Shown here one piece after another: positions 42,057 to 50,945 of a stretch of 64,000 nt of DNA; position 1 is the first letter of the stretch; every line of letters begins with the position of its first letter. The position numbers and the translations under genes were made by a program. The stretch lies in assembly GCF_000612725.1 (NCBI RefSeq), contig NZ_HG964455.1, positions 275,418-339,417 of the forward strand. Direction: 5' to 3'. The stretch comes from Mycolicibacterium austroafricanum (lineage in GTDB: Bacteria > Actinomycetota > Actinomycetes > Mycobacteriales > Mycobacteriaceae). The notes under the pieces were generated by a model. It had not been told where the DNA came from. It ran no database searches and saw only the letters and a program-made list of their open reading frames with translations.

Positions 42057-43501
42057 TGGTGCATCGCCTTTCGCAACGGATCGACGACGTACTGGCCTTG
42101 GATCCGCCGGGCCGGGCGATCCAGTTCGGCGGCGACTGGATCACCTGGGAGCAGATCGGGACGTTGGCGCACCGTATCGGTGACCTCGTCGGTACCGCGC
42201 GCGCCGGGATCATGCTGCGCAACCGGCCGGTACACGTCGCCGCACTGCTCGGTGTGCTCCGCGGCGGCGGCACCGTCGTCGTCATCAATCCCTCCCGCGG
42301 GGACGACCGCACCCGGTCCGACATCGAGGCGCTGAATCTGCCGATCATCATCGGGTCCTCCGAGGACCTCGCGGCGCTGGCACCGGACACAACGGCAACG
42401 ACGCTGGCCGTCGACGGATTCGACGAGCCGCCGACAGTGCACCGCGGCAACACTTCTGACGACGCGGGCCGTCCGGGCGTGGCGGTGTGGATGCTGACCA
42501 GCGGCACCACCGGCCCGCCGAAACGGGTCGATCTCACCTACGACATGCTGGCGCGCAGCGTGATGGGTCCCGATTCGGACCACGACGCGGCCCCGACCGA
42601 CCTGCGGCGCGGCGTCGCGATCGTGAACTCGCCGCTGGTGCACGTCGGCGGGGTGTTCCGGGTGCTGCTGTGTGTGGCCGAGGCGCGGCCGTTCGTGTTG
42701 TTGCCGAAGTTCGAATTGAAGCAGTGGGCCGACGCCGTGCGCGAGCACCGCCCCCGCGCGGTGTCGCTGGTGCCCGCCGCGCTGCGGATGGTGCTGCACT
42801 CCGACCTGACCCGCGAGGACCTCGACGGCATCCGTGTCGTGACCTCCGGGACAGCCCCGCTGTCGGCCGATGACGCCGACGCGTTCACCGAGAAGTTCGG
42901 CATCCCGGTGCTGACCTCTTACGCGGCAACGGAATTCGGCGGAGGCGTGGCGGGCTGGACCTTAAAGGACCATCAGAGGTTCTGGCAGCACAAGCGCGGC
43001 AGCGTCGGCCGTGCCAACCCGGGCGCACAGCTGCGCGTCGTCGACGACAACGGCGAACCGGTACCGCCCGGGCAGCAGGGTCTCCTGGAAGTCATCCCGG
43101 CACAACTGGCGGGCCGAAGCGGGTGGATGCAGACCACCGATCTGGCCCGCATCGACGAAGACGGCTTTGTGTGGATCCTGGGACGCGCCGACCAGGCGAT
43201 CATCCGGGGCGGGTTCAAGGTGATGCCCGACGACGTCAAGAACGCACTCGAAAGCCATCCCGCGGTGGCCGGGGCTTCGGTGGTCGGCCGGCCCGATCCA
43301 CGTCTCGGCGAAACCCCGGTCGCTCTGGTGCAACTGCGTCCCGGTATGAGCGCCGAACCGGACGAGCTGCTGAATTATCTGCAAAAGAGGCTGGCACGCT
43401 ACGAGATTCCGGGCGAGTTGGTGATCACCGACGCGATTCCGCGCACCGCGTCGGGGAAACCCGACCTGACCGCCGTCCGCTCCCATTTCGCGCAGTCGTG
43501 A
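42056..43501 (+). CDS. AMP-forming acyl-CoA ligase, first of three
   Basis: A 481-residue ANL-superfamily ligase, shorter at the N-terminus than a standard FadD. MLTSGTTGPPKRV is the ATP loop, SYAATEFGGG the YxxTE-type motif, and PRTASGKPDL the catalytic-lysine region. The hinge reads QTTDLARIDEDG where TGDL is normal. The ATG overlaps the previous stop by 1 nt (TGATG), so translation is coupled. It probably makes a CoA thioester of a short or cyclic acid; the substrate is unknown. Confidence 0.87.
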   Translation: MVHRLSQRIDDVLALDPPGRAIQFGGDWITWEQIGTLAHRIGDLVGTARAGIMLRNRPVHVAALLGVLRGGGTVVVINPSRGDDRTRSDIEALNLPIIIGSSEDLAALAPDTTATTLAVDGFDEPPTVHRGNTSDDAGRPGVAVWMLTSGTTGPPKRVDLTYDMLARSVMGPDSDHDAAPTDLRRGVAIVNSPLVHVGGVFRVLLCVAEARPFVLLPKFELKQWADAVREHRPRAVSLVPAALRMVLHSDLTREDLDGIRVVTSGTAPLSADDADAFTEKFGIPVLTSYAATEFGGGVAGWTLKDHQRFWQHKRGSVGRANPGAQLRVVDDNGEPVPPGQQGLLEVIPAQLAGRSGWMQTTDLARIDEDGFVWILGRADQAIIRGGFKVMPDDVKNALESHPAVAGASVVGRPDPRLGETPVALVQLRPGMSAEPDELLNYLQKRLARYEIPGELVITDAIPRTASGKPDLTAVRSHFAQS

Positions 43502-45063
43502 CCCCCGACCCGGCCACCGTCGCCGACGTGCTGCGCCGGCAGCGGTTGTGGGCCGACAAGCCGCTGCTGGTCTGCGACCGCACCCGGCTGAGCTACGGCG
43601 AGGCCGATGAGCGGTCGGCGGTGCTGGCACAGCGGCTCGTCGCACTCGGCGCCGGAAAAGGCACGCACGTCGGCCTGCTGTATCCCAACAGCGCCGAGTT
43701 CGTCGTCGCCATGCTGGCCGCGACGCGCATCGGTGCCGTCGTGGTTCCGTTCTCGACGTTCGGCACCGCCCCCGAGGTACGTCGGCAACTGGTCGACAGC
43801 GACGTCTCGGTGCTGCTGGCCGCCCGCAGCTTCCGGTCCCACGACTACGTGCAGACGCTGACCGACGCCGTCGGTGCGCGGCCCACGCACGGCCCCGTCT
43901 TCAGCACCGCCGCGCCGGTACTGCGGCACGTGCTGTTCGACGACCAGGACGGTGACGCGCGGGGTCGCGTCGACGACGCGTTGCTCCGCGCCATGGAGGA
44001 CGACGTCGACGGCTGCGACCCGCTGGCGGTCATCTACACGTCGGGGTCGACCAGCGCCCCCAAGGGCGTCGTGCACACCCATGCGGCACTGCTGGCACAC
44101 CAGCGCAGTCTCAACGAGATCCGCCGACTGACCGCCGACGACCGCCTCTTCTGCAATTCGCCGTTCTTCTGGATCGGTGGCTTCGCGTTCGGCCTGCTCG
44201 CCACCCTGGTGGCCGGCGCCACCCTGATCTGCTCCAACGCCACCGACGCGGCCGACACGCTCGACCTGCTCGAGGCCGAGAAACCCACCGTCACGAACGG
44301 ATTCATCGCCGGCATCGCGCATCTGCCGCGTCATCCCAGCTTCGCGCGACGCGACCTGTCGTCAATGCGGCGCGGCAACCTCTACCCCATCATGGCCGCC
44401 GGCGCGCGGCCGGCAGACGCCGAGCTACGGCACAACATGCTCGGGATGACCGAGACCGGAAGTGTGGTGCTGCTCAGCGGCGACGACTCAGATCAACCGG
44501 AGTCCCGCCGCGGCTCGTTCGGGTTTCTGGCACCGGGGTTCCAGGCGCGTGTCGTCGACCCCGACACCGGCTGCGACGTCGCGGTGAACACCCCCGGGGT
44601 GCTTCTGTTGCGCGGCCCGTTCCTGATGCAGGGCTATTACGGGCGTGCCCGCGAGGACTGCTTCGACGGCGACGGCTGGTTCGACACAGGAGACCTGGTG
44701 CGCCGCGACGGGGACGGTGTCTTCTACTTCATCGGCCGCACCGGCACGATGATCAAGACTGCGGGAGCCAACGTGGCACCCGGCGAGGTGGAGAAGGCGA
44801 TCATCGCCGTGATCCCGGATCCCGACGTCGTGGTCCACGTCGTCGGCCTGCCCGACGCCGATCGTGGTCAGCTTGTCGCCGCGGTGATCGCGTCGGACAC
44901 CGAGGTCGACGTAACCGGTCTCCAGGAGACCCTGCGCTCCCACCTGTCGGCGTACAAGATCCCCCGCCGAGTGGCCACCGTCAGGCACGCCGACATTCCG
45001 ATGTTGTCCAGCGGAAAGGTCGACCTCTCGGCGCTGCGGAGACTCTTCGGGGCTCTTCGATGA
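43498..45063 (+). CDS. AMP-forming acyl-CoA ligase, second of three
   Basis: A 521-residue ANL ligase with complete motifs: ATP loop IYTSGSTSAPKGVVHTH, MLGMTETGS, hinge FDTGDLVRRDGDG, and the lysine region MLSSGKVDLSAL. NSPFFWIGGFAFGLLATL is shared with the third ligase (MPFFWIGGLGGGLLSAL), so those two are closer to each other than to the first. GTG 43498 overlaps the stop of the preceding ligase by 4 nt. A long upstream extension of the frame overlaps that gene and was rejected. Substrate unknown. Confidence 0.88.
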   Translation: MTPDPATVADVLRRQRLWADKPLLVCDRTRLSYGEADERSAVLAQRLVALGAGKGTHVGLLYPNSAEFVVAMLAATRIGAVVVPFSTFGTAPEVRRQLVDSDVSVLLAARSFRSHDYVQTLTDAVGARPTHGPVFSTAAPVLRHVLFDDQDGDARGRVDDALLRAMEDDVDGCDPLAVIYTSGSTSAPKGVVHTHAALLAHQRSLNEIRRLTADDRLFCNSPFFWIGGFAFGLLATLVAGATLICSNATDAADTLDLLEAEKPTVTNGFIAGIAHLPRHPSFARRDLSSMRRGNLYPIMAAGARPADAELRHNMLGMTETGSVVLLSGDDSDQPESRRGSFGFLAPGFQARVVDPDTGCDVAVNTPGVLLLRGPFLMQGYYGRAREDCFDGDGWFDTGDLVRRDGDGVFYFIGRTGTMIKTAGANVAPGEVEKAIIAVIPDPDVVVHVVGLPDADRGQLVAAVIASDTEVDVTGLQETLRSHLSAYKIPRRVATVRHADIPMLSSGKVDLSALRRLFGALR

Positions 45064-46562
45064 CCGACACCATCGACTCGCTGTTGCGGGATCAGGCCGC
45101 CGCACACGGCGCCAGGGACGCCGTCGTCGACCCGGCCGAACGGATCTCCTACGCCGAATTGAACCGGTCGACAGGGGAACTCGGCGCCGCGTTCGTCGCC
45201 TCCGGCATCGGCAAGGGGATGCGGGTCGGGCTCCTGATGCCCAACGGTGTGGCGTGGGCGCGGATCGCGTTGGCTCTGATGCGTATCGGGGCCGTGGTGG
45301 TTCCGCTGAGCACGCTGCTCACCGCCCGGGAGCTGTCGGCACAGCTGCAGACCGCGTCTGTGCAACATCTGATCGCCGTCGAGGAGTTCCGGGGACACCG
45401 CTATGACCTGGATGCGACGACGCCCGCACTGCGGAGTGTACGGACGCCTGAACAGGTGTTCGCACTGCGCGGCCATCCGGCGGCGGCGGAGGTCGCCGAG
45501 GCGATGTCCCGAGGTGTGCGGCCGGCTGATCCGTTGACCGTCGTGTTCACCTCCGGAAGCAGCGGCGCACCGAAGGGGGTCCGTCATTCGCACGGCAACG
45601 CGATCGGCGCGGTGCGGTCCGGCCTGGCGGCGCGCTGTGTCGATGCCGACACCCGGCTGTACCTCCCGATGCCGTTCTTCTGGATCGGTGGGCTCGGTGG
45701 CGGGCTGTTGTCGGCGCTGACCGCGGGGGCGACTCTGGTCACCGAGCCTGTCCCCCAACCTGATTCGACACTGCGTCTGCTGGCAGACGAGCGGGTCACC
45801 CTGTTCCGCGGCTGGCCTGATCAGGCCGAGGCACTGGCTCGGCACCTGCCAGCCTCGGGTGTCGAGCTGACGGAGCTGCGGGCGGGCAGCCTCGACGCGC
45901 TGCTGCCGCCGCGGTTGCGGTCCCGGCCGGGCGCCCGGGCCCGGTTGTTCGGGATGACCGAGTCGTTCGGGCCGTACTGCGGATACCCGGCCGACACCGA
46001 CATGCCCGAGACCGCCTGGGGAAGTTGCGGTAAGCCGTTCGACGGCATGCAGGTACGCATCGTCGGCGCCGACACCGGTGAACCGGCGCCGACCGGCGCG
46101 ATCGGGATGATCCAGATCCGCGGACGCCACGTGATGCGCGGCATCTGCCGCCGCAGTCGGGATGAGGTGTTCACCTCCGACGGCTGGTACGCGACAGGAG
46201 ATCTCGGCCACCTCGATGCGGACGGATTCTTGTATTACCACGGCCGTTGCGACGACATGTTCAAGGTCCGCGGCGCCACCGTCTATCCGTCGGAGGTCGA
46301 GCAGGCGCTGCGCAGCCTGGACGGGGTCAGCGCCGCGTTCGTCACCAATGTCGCCGGGCCCGAGGGGGATCGCGTCGGCGCGGCGGTGGTGTGCGACGCA
46401 CCCGCCACCGCCGAAAGGCTCCGCTCCGCGGCCCGCGAGGTCCTCAGCAGCTTCAAGGTGCCGACCGTGTGGCTGCTGCTCGACAGCCAGGACGGCGTGC
46501 CCCGGGGCGCCACCGGCAAGGTCGACATGGCACGGCTTCGCGCTCTTCTCGAACAGTCCTGA
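45060..46562 (+). CDS. AMP-forming acyl-CoA ligase, third of three
   Basis: A 500-residue ANL ligase. ATP loop VFTSGSSGAPKGVRHSH, LFGMTESFGPY, hinge YATGDLGHLDADG and lysine region RGATGKVDMARL are intact, so all three tandem ligases look active. The ATG overlaps the previous stop (ATGA). It ends 5 nt before a convergent CoA-transferase, with no terminator visible between. Three coupled ligases in one operon suggest several related acid substrates or a family expanded by duplication. Confidence 0.88.
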   Translation: MTDTIDSLLRDQAAAHGARDAVVDPAERISYAELNRSTGELGAAFVASGIGKGMRVGLLMPNGVAWARIALALMRIGAVVVPLSTLLTARELSAQLQTASVQHLIAVEEFRGHRYDLDATTPALRSVRTPEQVFALRGHPAAAEVAEAMSRGVRPADPLTVVFTSGSSGAPKGVRHSHGNAIGAVRSGLAARCVDADTRLYLPMPFFWIGGLGGGLLSALTAGATLVTEPVPQPDSTLRLLADERVTLFRGWPDQAEALARHLPASGVELTELRAGSLDALLPPRLRSRPGARARLFGMTESFGPYCGYPADTDMPETAWGSCGKPFDGMQVRIVGADTGEPAPTGAIGMIQIRGRHVMRGICRRSRDEVFTSDGWYATGDLGHLDADGFLYYHGRCDDMFKVRGATVYPSEVEQALRSLDGVSAAFVTNVAGPEGDRVGAAVVCDAPATAERLRSAAREVLSSFKVPTVWLLLDSQDGVPRGATGKVDMARLRALLEQS

Positions 46563-46567
46563 GCGGC

Positions 46568-47752
46568 TCAGATCACCTTCCGGTCGCGCAGCCGCGCGAC
46601 CTGGTCGCCCGTGTAACCGATCTCACCGAGGATCTCGTCGGTGTGTTCACCGAGCTGCGGTGCGCGTCTGCGGATCTGGCCCGGGGTGGCGGACATCCGG
46701 AACGGGGTCTCGATGATCGGGACGTCGCGGGGGGCACCGGGGAACGGCACCCGCTGCAGGAACCCCATCGCCTGCACGTGCGGGTCGTCGAGCACCTCTT
46801 GTGTCGAATGCATCGGAGCCGCGGGCAGTTTCGCCGCCTCCAGGCGTTCGAGGACCTCGGCCTTGGTCTTGTCGGCGCACCACTGCGCCATGATGTCGTT
46901 GAGCTCGTCGCCGTGCTGCCAGCGCAGATCGTCGTTTGCGAAACGCGGATCGTCGAACAGTTCGGGCCTGCCGACCAGCCGGCACCAGCGCTTGAACATC
47001 GGCGGACCGGCGACCTGCAGCAGCACCCAGCCGCCGTCGCGGGTGCGGTACAGGTCGCAGGGCGCCACCGAGGTTCCCCGGTTGCCCATGCGCGGTTTGT
47101 CGGTGCCGAGCAGCTCGCGTTCGATGAGGAACGCGTTCGACAGCATCAGCGCGGTGGGCAGCAGCGCACCCTCCACGTGTTGCCCCTGCCCGGTGCGGTC
47201 ACGGTGGAACAGCGCCATCATCACGCCGATGGTCAGGGTCAGCGCGGTGCCGAAGTCCGCGTAGGGCACCACGGTCCGGATCGGTTGGTCCGGCAGCCCC
47301 TGCCGATACACCGCACCCGACATCACCTGTCCCGCGCCGTCGAATCCGATGCGGTCGCTGTAGGGGCCGCCCTCGCCGTACGCGGTCGCACTCGCGAGGA
47401 TGATGTCGGGCTTGACCGCCCGCAGTGTCTCGTAATCCAATCCGCTGGACCGCATCCCGGCCGCGGGCATGTTGGCGACCACGATGTCGGCTCCGGCCAC
47501 CAGTTTCCGGGTGATCTCCTTGCCCTCGTCGGTGGTCGAGTCCAGCGTCAGCGAGCGCTTGTTGCGGTTGCACTGAAGGAACGTGCCGCCTTCGCCGCCT
47601 TCGGCGACCGACTGCACCCAGCGGTCCTCGCCGCCCTCCCGTTTCTCCACCCGGATCACGTCGGCGCCCATGTCGGCGAGCAGTGCCGCGCACCAGGGCG
47701 CGGCGATGAAGCGGCCGTAGTCCAGTACCCGCACACCGTCGAGGACACCCAT
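46568..47752 (-). CDS. Family III (CaiB/BaiF) CoA-transferase-like protein with Glu at the catalytic site
   Basis: A 394-residue protein with the family opening VLDGVRVLDYGRFIAAPWCA, ADMGADVIRVEK and GFDGAGQVMSG. At the catalytic position RTGQGQHVEGALLPTAL has Glu where the family nucleophile is Asp (compare ELDVSLL in the paralog at 19172). Activity might be altered, or it may be one of the racemase/CoA-transferase branches. ATG 47752 has AAGGAAGG upstream. It lies downstream of the GntR gene at 47833, separated by a 50-nt hairpin. Confidence 0.84.
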   Translation of the reverse strand: MGVLDGVRVLDYGRFIAAPWCAALLADMGADVIRVEKREGGEDRWVQSVAEGGEGGTFLQCNRNKRSLTLDSTTDEGKEITRKLVAGADIVVANMPAAGMRSSGLDYETLRAVKPDIILASATAYGEGGPYSDRIGFDGAGQVMSGAVYRQGLPDQPIRTVVPYADFGTALTLTIGVMMALFHRDRTGQGQHVEGALLPTALMLSNAFLIERELLGTDKPRMGNRGTSVAPCDLYRTRDGGWVLLQVAGPPMFKRWCRLVGRPELFDDPRFANDDLRWQHGDELNDIMAQWCADKTKAEVLERLEAAKLPAAPMHSTQEVLDDPHVQAMGFLQRVPFPGAPRDVPIIETPFRMSATPGQIRRRAPQLGEHTDEILGEIGYTGDQVARLRDRKVI

Positions 47753-47774
47753 CGTCGACCTTCCTTCCGGCGAG

Positions 47775-47824
47775 CAGACACAAACTCGCACAGTTCAGCG
47801 CGTAACCCTGCGAGTTTGTGTCTG
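47775..47824. repeat. 50-nt perfect hairpin between GntR and CoA-transferase genes
   Basis: Arms of 16 nt (CAGACACAAACTCGCA at 47775-47790, exact complement at 47809-47824) around an 18-nt loop. Unlike the two repeat families between convergent genes, it lies between two genes read in the same direction and could terminate or attenuate the transcript entering the CoA-transferase gene. Confidence 0.7.
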
Positions 47825-47832
47825 TTCGCCAA

Positions 47833-48501
47833 TCATTGGATGACGCCCCGCCGGGTGAGGTGTTCGATCAGCGGACCCGACGCGGCGCAGAGATGCTCCG
47901 ACATCGCCGCCCGCGCCGCCTCGCTGTCGCGTGCCTTGAGCGCCGCGAGAAGTTCACGATGGTCGCGCATGGAGTGCGCGGGCCACCCTTCGACGGTCGG
48001 ATACACCGACTCCAGCGCGAATCTCGTGATCTGCCCCATCAACAGGCCGAGCTTGGGCGAGCCTGCCGCGACGTTGACGCCACGGTGGAACTCGTGGTTC
48101 AGCCGCACCGCGCCCTCGTGGTCGTCGGCGTGGTAGGCGACTTCCAGCTGATCCTGGACGTGGTCGAGCGCCTGCAGCTGCTCATCGGTGATGCGCTCGG
48201 CGGCCCGGCTGGCCAGCACGCCGCCGATGTGGGCCTGCACGTCGGCGACGTCGGCGATGTCACGGCGGGTGATGGGCAGCACCACGAAACCCCGGCGCGG
48301 CTGCTGGGTCAGCAACCCTTCGGCGCGCAGCCCGAACAGCGCCTCCCGCACCGGGGTGACACTGATGCCGAGTTCGTCGGCCAGCTGTTCCAGCCGGATG
48401 TACTGCCCGGCGGGGTAGGTGCCCTCGAAGATGCGCCGCCGCACGAAGCGCGCCACATCCTCGGCGAGCTGCGGCCTGGCCGCGAATTCGGGAATGCTCA
48501 C
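47833..48501 (-). CDS. GntR-family (FCD-type) transcriptional regulator
   Basis: A 222-residue regulator. A winged helix (LAEDVARFVRRRIFEGTYPAG, then LGISVTPVREALFGLRAEGL with PRRGFVVL wing, residues about 10-75) precedes an FCD domain with LNHEFHRGV and DHRELLAAL as probable metal-ligand helices. GTG 48501 lies 5 nt after the stop of the acyl-CoA dehydrogenase, so it is the fourth gene of an operon starting at 51697. A perfect 19-bp palindrome at 51734 in that operon's divergent promoter is its likely target (inference). Confidence 0.87.
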   Translation of the reverse strand: MSIPEFAARPQLAEDVARFVRRRIFEGTYPAGQYIRLEQLADELGISVTPVREALFGLRAEGLLTQQPRRGFVVLPITRRDIADVADVQAHIGGVLASRAAERITDEQLQALDHVQDQLEVAYHADDHEGAVRLNHEFHRGVNVAAGSPKLGLLMGQITRFALESVYPTVEGWPAHSMRDHRELLAALKARDSEAARAAMSEHLCAASGPLIEHLTRRGVIQ

Positions 48502-48506
48502 CGCCG

Positions 48507-49700
48507 TCAGACCCGGTAGTCCGCCAGCAACCGCTTGCTGATGATGTTCTTCTGGATCTCGCTGGTGCCCTCGCCGATCAGCAGGAACGGTGCGTCACGC
48601 ATCAGCCGCTCGATCTCGTACTCCTTCGAGTAGCCGTAGCCGCCGTGGATGCGGAAGCTCTGCTGGGTCACCTCGGCGCACACCTCACTGGCGAAGTACT
48701 TGGCCATGCCCGCGGCGACGTCGTTGCGCTCCCCGGAGTCCTTGAGCCGCGCCGCATTGACCATCATCAGGTGGGCAGCCTCGACTTTGGTCGCCATCTC
48801 CGCCAATTGGAACGCGATGGCCTGGTGTTCGGCGATCGGTTTGCCGAAGGTGCTGCGCTGCTGGGCGTACCGCACCGCCAGCTCGAACGCCCGGATGCCG
48901 ACACCGCACGCGCGGGCGGAGACGTTGACGCGACCGACCTCGACGCCGTCCATCATCTGGAAGAAGCCCTGCCCTGGCGCCTCACCGAGGATGTCGGTGG
49001 CGCCGGCCCGGTATCCGTCGAAGATCAGCTCGGTGGTGTCGATGCCCTTGTAGCCGAGCTTGTCGAGCTTGCCCGGGATGGTCAGTCCGGGGGCGACTTC
49101 ACCGAAACCCGTGGGCTTTTCGATCAGGAACGCGGTGAGGTTGCGGTGCGGCTTGTCGGCGCCCTCGTCGGTGCGGACCAGTGCGGCCACCAGGGTTGAG
49201 CTGCCCCCGTTGGTCAGCCACATCTTCTGTCCGTCGATGGTGTAGGTGCCGTCGCCGTTGTCGCGGGCCCTGGTCCGGATGGCCGCCACGTCGGAGCCCA
49301 GCTCCGGTTCCGACATCGAGAAGGCGCCGCGGGTTTCTCCGGTGGCCATCCGCGTCAGGTAGTGGCGCTTCTGCGCGTCGGTGCCGTGCTGACGGATCAT
49401 GTAGGCCACGATGAAGTGGGTGTTGATCACGCCGGACACGCTCATCCAGCCGCGCGCGAGTTCCTCGACGCACAGCGCGTAGGTGAGCAGCGACTCCCCC
49501 AGCCCGCCGTACTCCTCCGGGATCATCAGCCCGAACAGACCCATCTCCTTCATGGCGTCGACGATCGCCTGCGGGTAGGTGTCGGAGTGCTCGAGCTCCT
49601 GCGCCGTGGGGATGACCTCCTTGTCGACGAATTGCCGCACCGTCGAGACGATCTCGGCCTGGAACTCGGTGAGCCCCAACGTCTGCGCAAGCTTAGTCAT
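48507..49700 (-). CDS. Acyl-CoA dehydrogenase (canonical homotetramer type)
   Basis: A 397-residue FadE. MIPEEYGGLGES, FSMSEPELGSDVAAIRTRA, and YTIDGQKMWLTNGGSSTLV are the FAD and substrate motifs, ERLMRDAPFLLIGEGTSEIQK contains the catalytic Glu, and the length is standard. It would introduce the alpha-beta double bond into an acyl-CoA. ATG 49700; the 30-nt gap from the thiolase and 5-nt gap to the GntR gene place it in one operon. Its partner across the divergent promoter (51815) is another intact FadE. Confidence 0.92.
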   Translation of the reverse strand: MTKLAQTLGLTEFQAEIVSTVRQFVDKEVIPTAQELEHSDTYPQAIVDAMKEMGLFGLMIPEEYGGLGESLLTYALCVEELARGWMSVSGVINTHFIVAYMIRQHGTDAQKRHYLTRMATGETRGAFSMSEPELGSDVAAIRTRARDNGDGTYTIDGQKMWLTNGGSSTLVAALVRTDEGADKPHRNLTAFLIEKPTGFGEVAPGLTIPGKLDKLGYKGIDTTELIFDGYRAGATDILGEAPGQGFFQMMDGVEVGRVNVSARACGVGIRAFELAVRYAQQRSTFGKPIAEHQAIAFQLAEMATKVEAAHLMMVNAARLKDSGERNDVAAGMAKYFASEVCAEVTQQSFRIHGGYGYSKEYEIERLMRDAPFLLIGEGTSEIQKNIISKRLLADYRV

Positions 49701-49730
49701 GCGCGATCCCGCTTCGCTTCTCGCTGTATG

Positions 49731-50945
49731 TCACGGCGTCACCCTTTCGAAGACCGCGGCCAGTCCCTGCCCGCCGCCGATGCACATCGTCTCCAGGCCG
49801 AAACGGCCGTCACGGCGGTTCAGCTCCCGCGCCAGCGTGGCGAGCATCCGCCCGCCGGTGGCGCCGACCGGATGCCCGAGCGAGATTCCCGACCCGTGCA
49901 CGTTGGTTCGCTCCAGGTCCGCCTGCGTGAACTTCCACTCCCGCATACAGGCCAGCGCCTGCGCGGCGAACGCCTCGTTGAGCTCGATCAGGTCCATATC
50001 GGACAGCTGCAGTCCGGCATTTCCCAGCGCCACCTCGGTCGCCGGAACCGGGCCGATGCCCATGACGTTGGGGGCAACCCCGGCCACGCCCCACGACACC
50101 AGTCGCACCAGCGGGCGCAGGCCCAGCTCTGCGGCCTTCTGCGGGGTGGTCACCAGGCACATCGAGGCGGCGTCGTTCTGGCCGCTGGAGTTACCGGCCG
50201 TCACGGTGGCATCCGGATCCGACTTGCCGAGAACAGGTTTGAGCTTGGCCAGGGATTCCAGCGAGGTGTCGGCGCGGGGGTGTTCGTCGGTGTCGATCAC
50301 CTGGTCACCCGATCGGCTCGTGACGGTCACGGGAATGATCGTCTCCGCGAGCAGTCCGTCCTTCTGCGCCGTGACCGCCCGACGGTGCGACAGCACGGCG
50401 AGCTCGTCCTGCTCCTGGCGCGAGATCCCGTAGTCGCGGCGCAGGTTCTCGGCGGTCTCCAGCATGCCGCCCGGCACCGGGTAGTTCTTACCGCCTGCGG
50501 TGGTGCGCCCGCGGGCCAGCGCGTCGTGCACGGTGATGCCGGTCCTGGCCCCGCCCCACCGCATGTCGGTGGAGTGGAACACCACGTTGCTCATCGACTC
50601 GGCACCGCCGGCGACGACGAGATCGTTGTTGCCGCTTGCCACTTGCATCGCCGCCTGGATGACCGCCTGCAGACCGGAGCCGCAGCGGCGGTCGATCTGC
50701 ATGCCCGGCACGGTCACCGGCAGGCCCGCGTCGAGCGCGATCACCCGCCCGATCGCCGGTGCCTCCATGCTCGGGTAGCAGTGGCCCACGACGACGTCCT
50801 CGACGGCGCCCGGCGCGACGCCGGTTCGGGCGAGCAGGCCCTGCAGCGCCGCCACCCCGAGTTCGACGGCGGTCAGCGACTTGAACATCCCGTTGTAGCG
50901 GCCGATCGGCGTGCGCACGGGCTCACAGACGACGGCATCCCGCAT
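49731..50945 (-). CDS. Acetyl-CoA acyltransferase (thiolase)
   Basis: A 404-residue thiolase. Cys88 in DRRCGSGLQ, the histidine in ISLGHPVGATGGR and the cysteine in METMCIGGGQGLAAV form the complete active site. It cleaves 3-oxoacyl-CoA. ATG 50945 overlaps the SDR stop by 1 nt; GTG 50948 is possible. Together with the SDR, acyl-CoA dehydrogenase and divergent genes it provides a nearly full beta-oxidation cycle for one substrate class; a hydratase could be the MaoC protein at 56119. Confidence 0.92.
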   Translation of the reverse strand: MRDAVVCEPVRTPIGRYNGMFKSLTAVELGVAALQGLLARTGVAPGAVEDVVVGHCYPSMEAPAIGRVIALDAGLPVTVPGMQIDRRCGSGLQAVIQAAMQVASGNNDLVVAGGAESMSNVVFHSTDMRWGGARTGITVHDALARGRTTAGGKNYPVPGGMLETAENLRRDYGISRQEQDELAVLSHRRAVTAQKDGLLAETIIPVTVTSRSGDQVIDTDEHPRADTSLESLAKLKPVLGKSDPDATVTAGNSSGQNDAASMCLVTTPQKAAELGLRPLVRLVSWGVAGVAPNVMGIGPVPATEVALGNAGLQLSDMDLIELNEAFAAQALACMREWKFTQADLERTNVHGSGISLGHPVGATGGRMLATLARELNRRDGRFGLETMCIGGGQGLAAVFERVTP

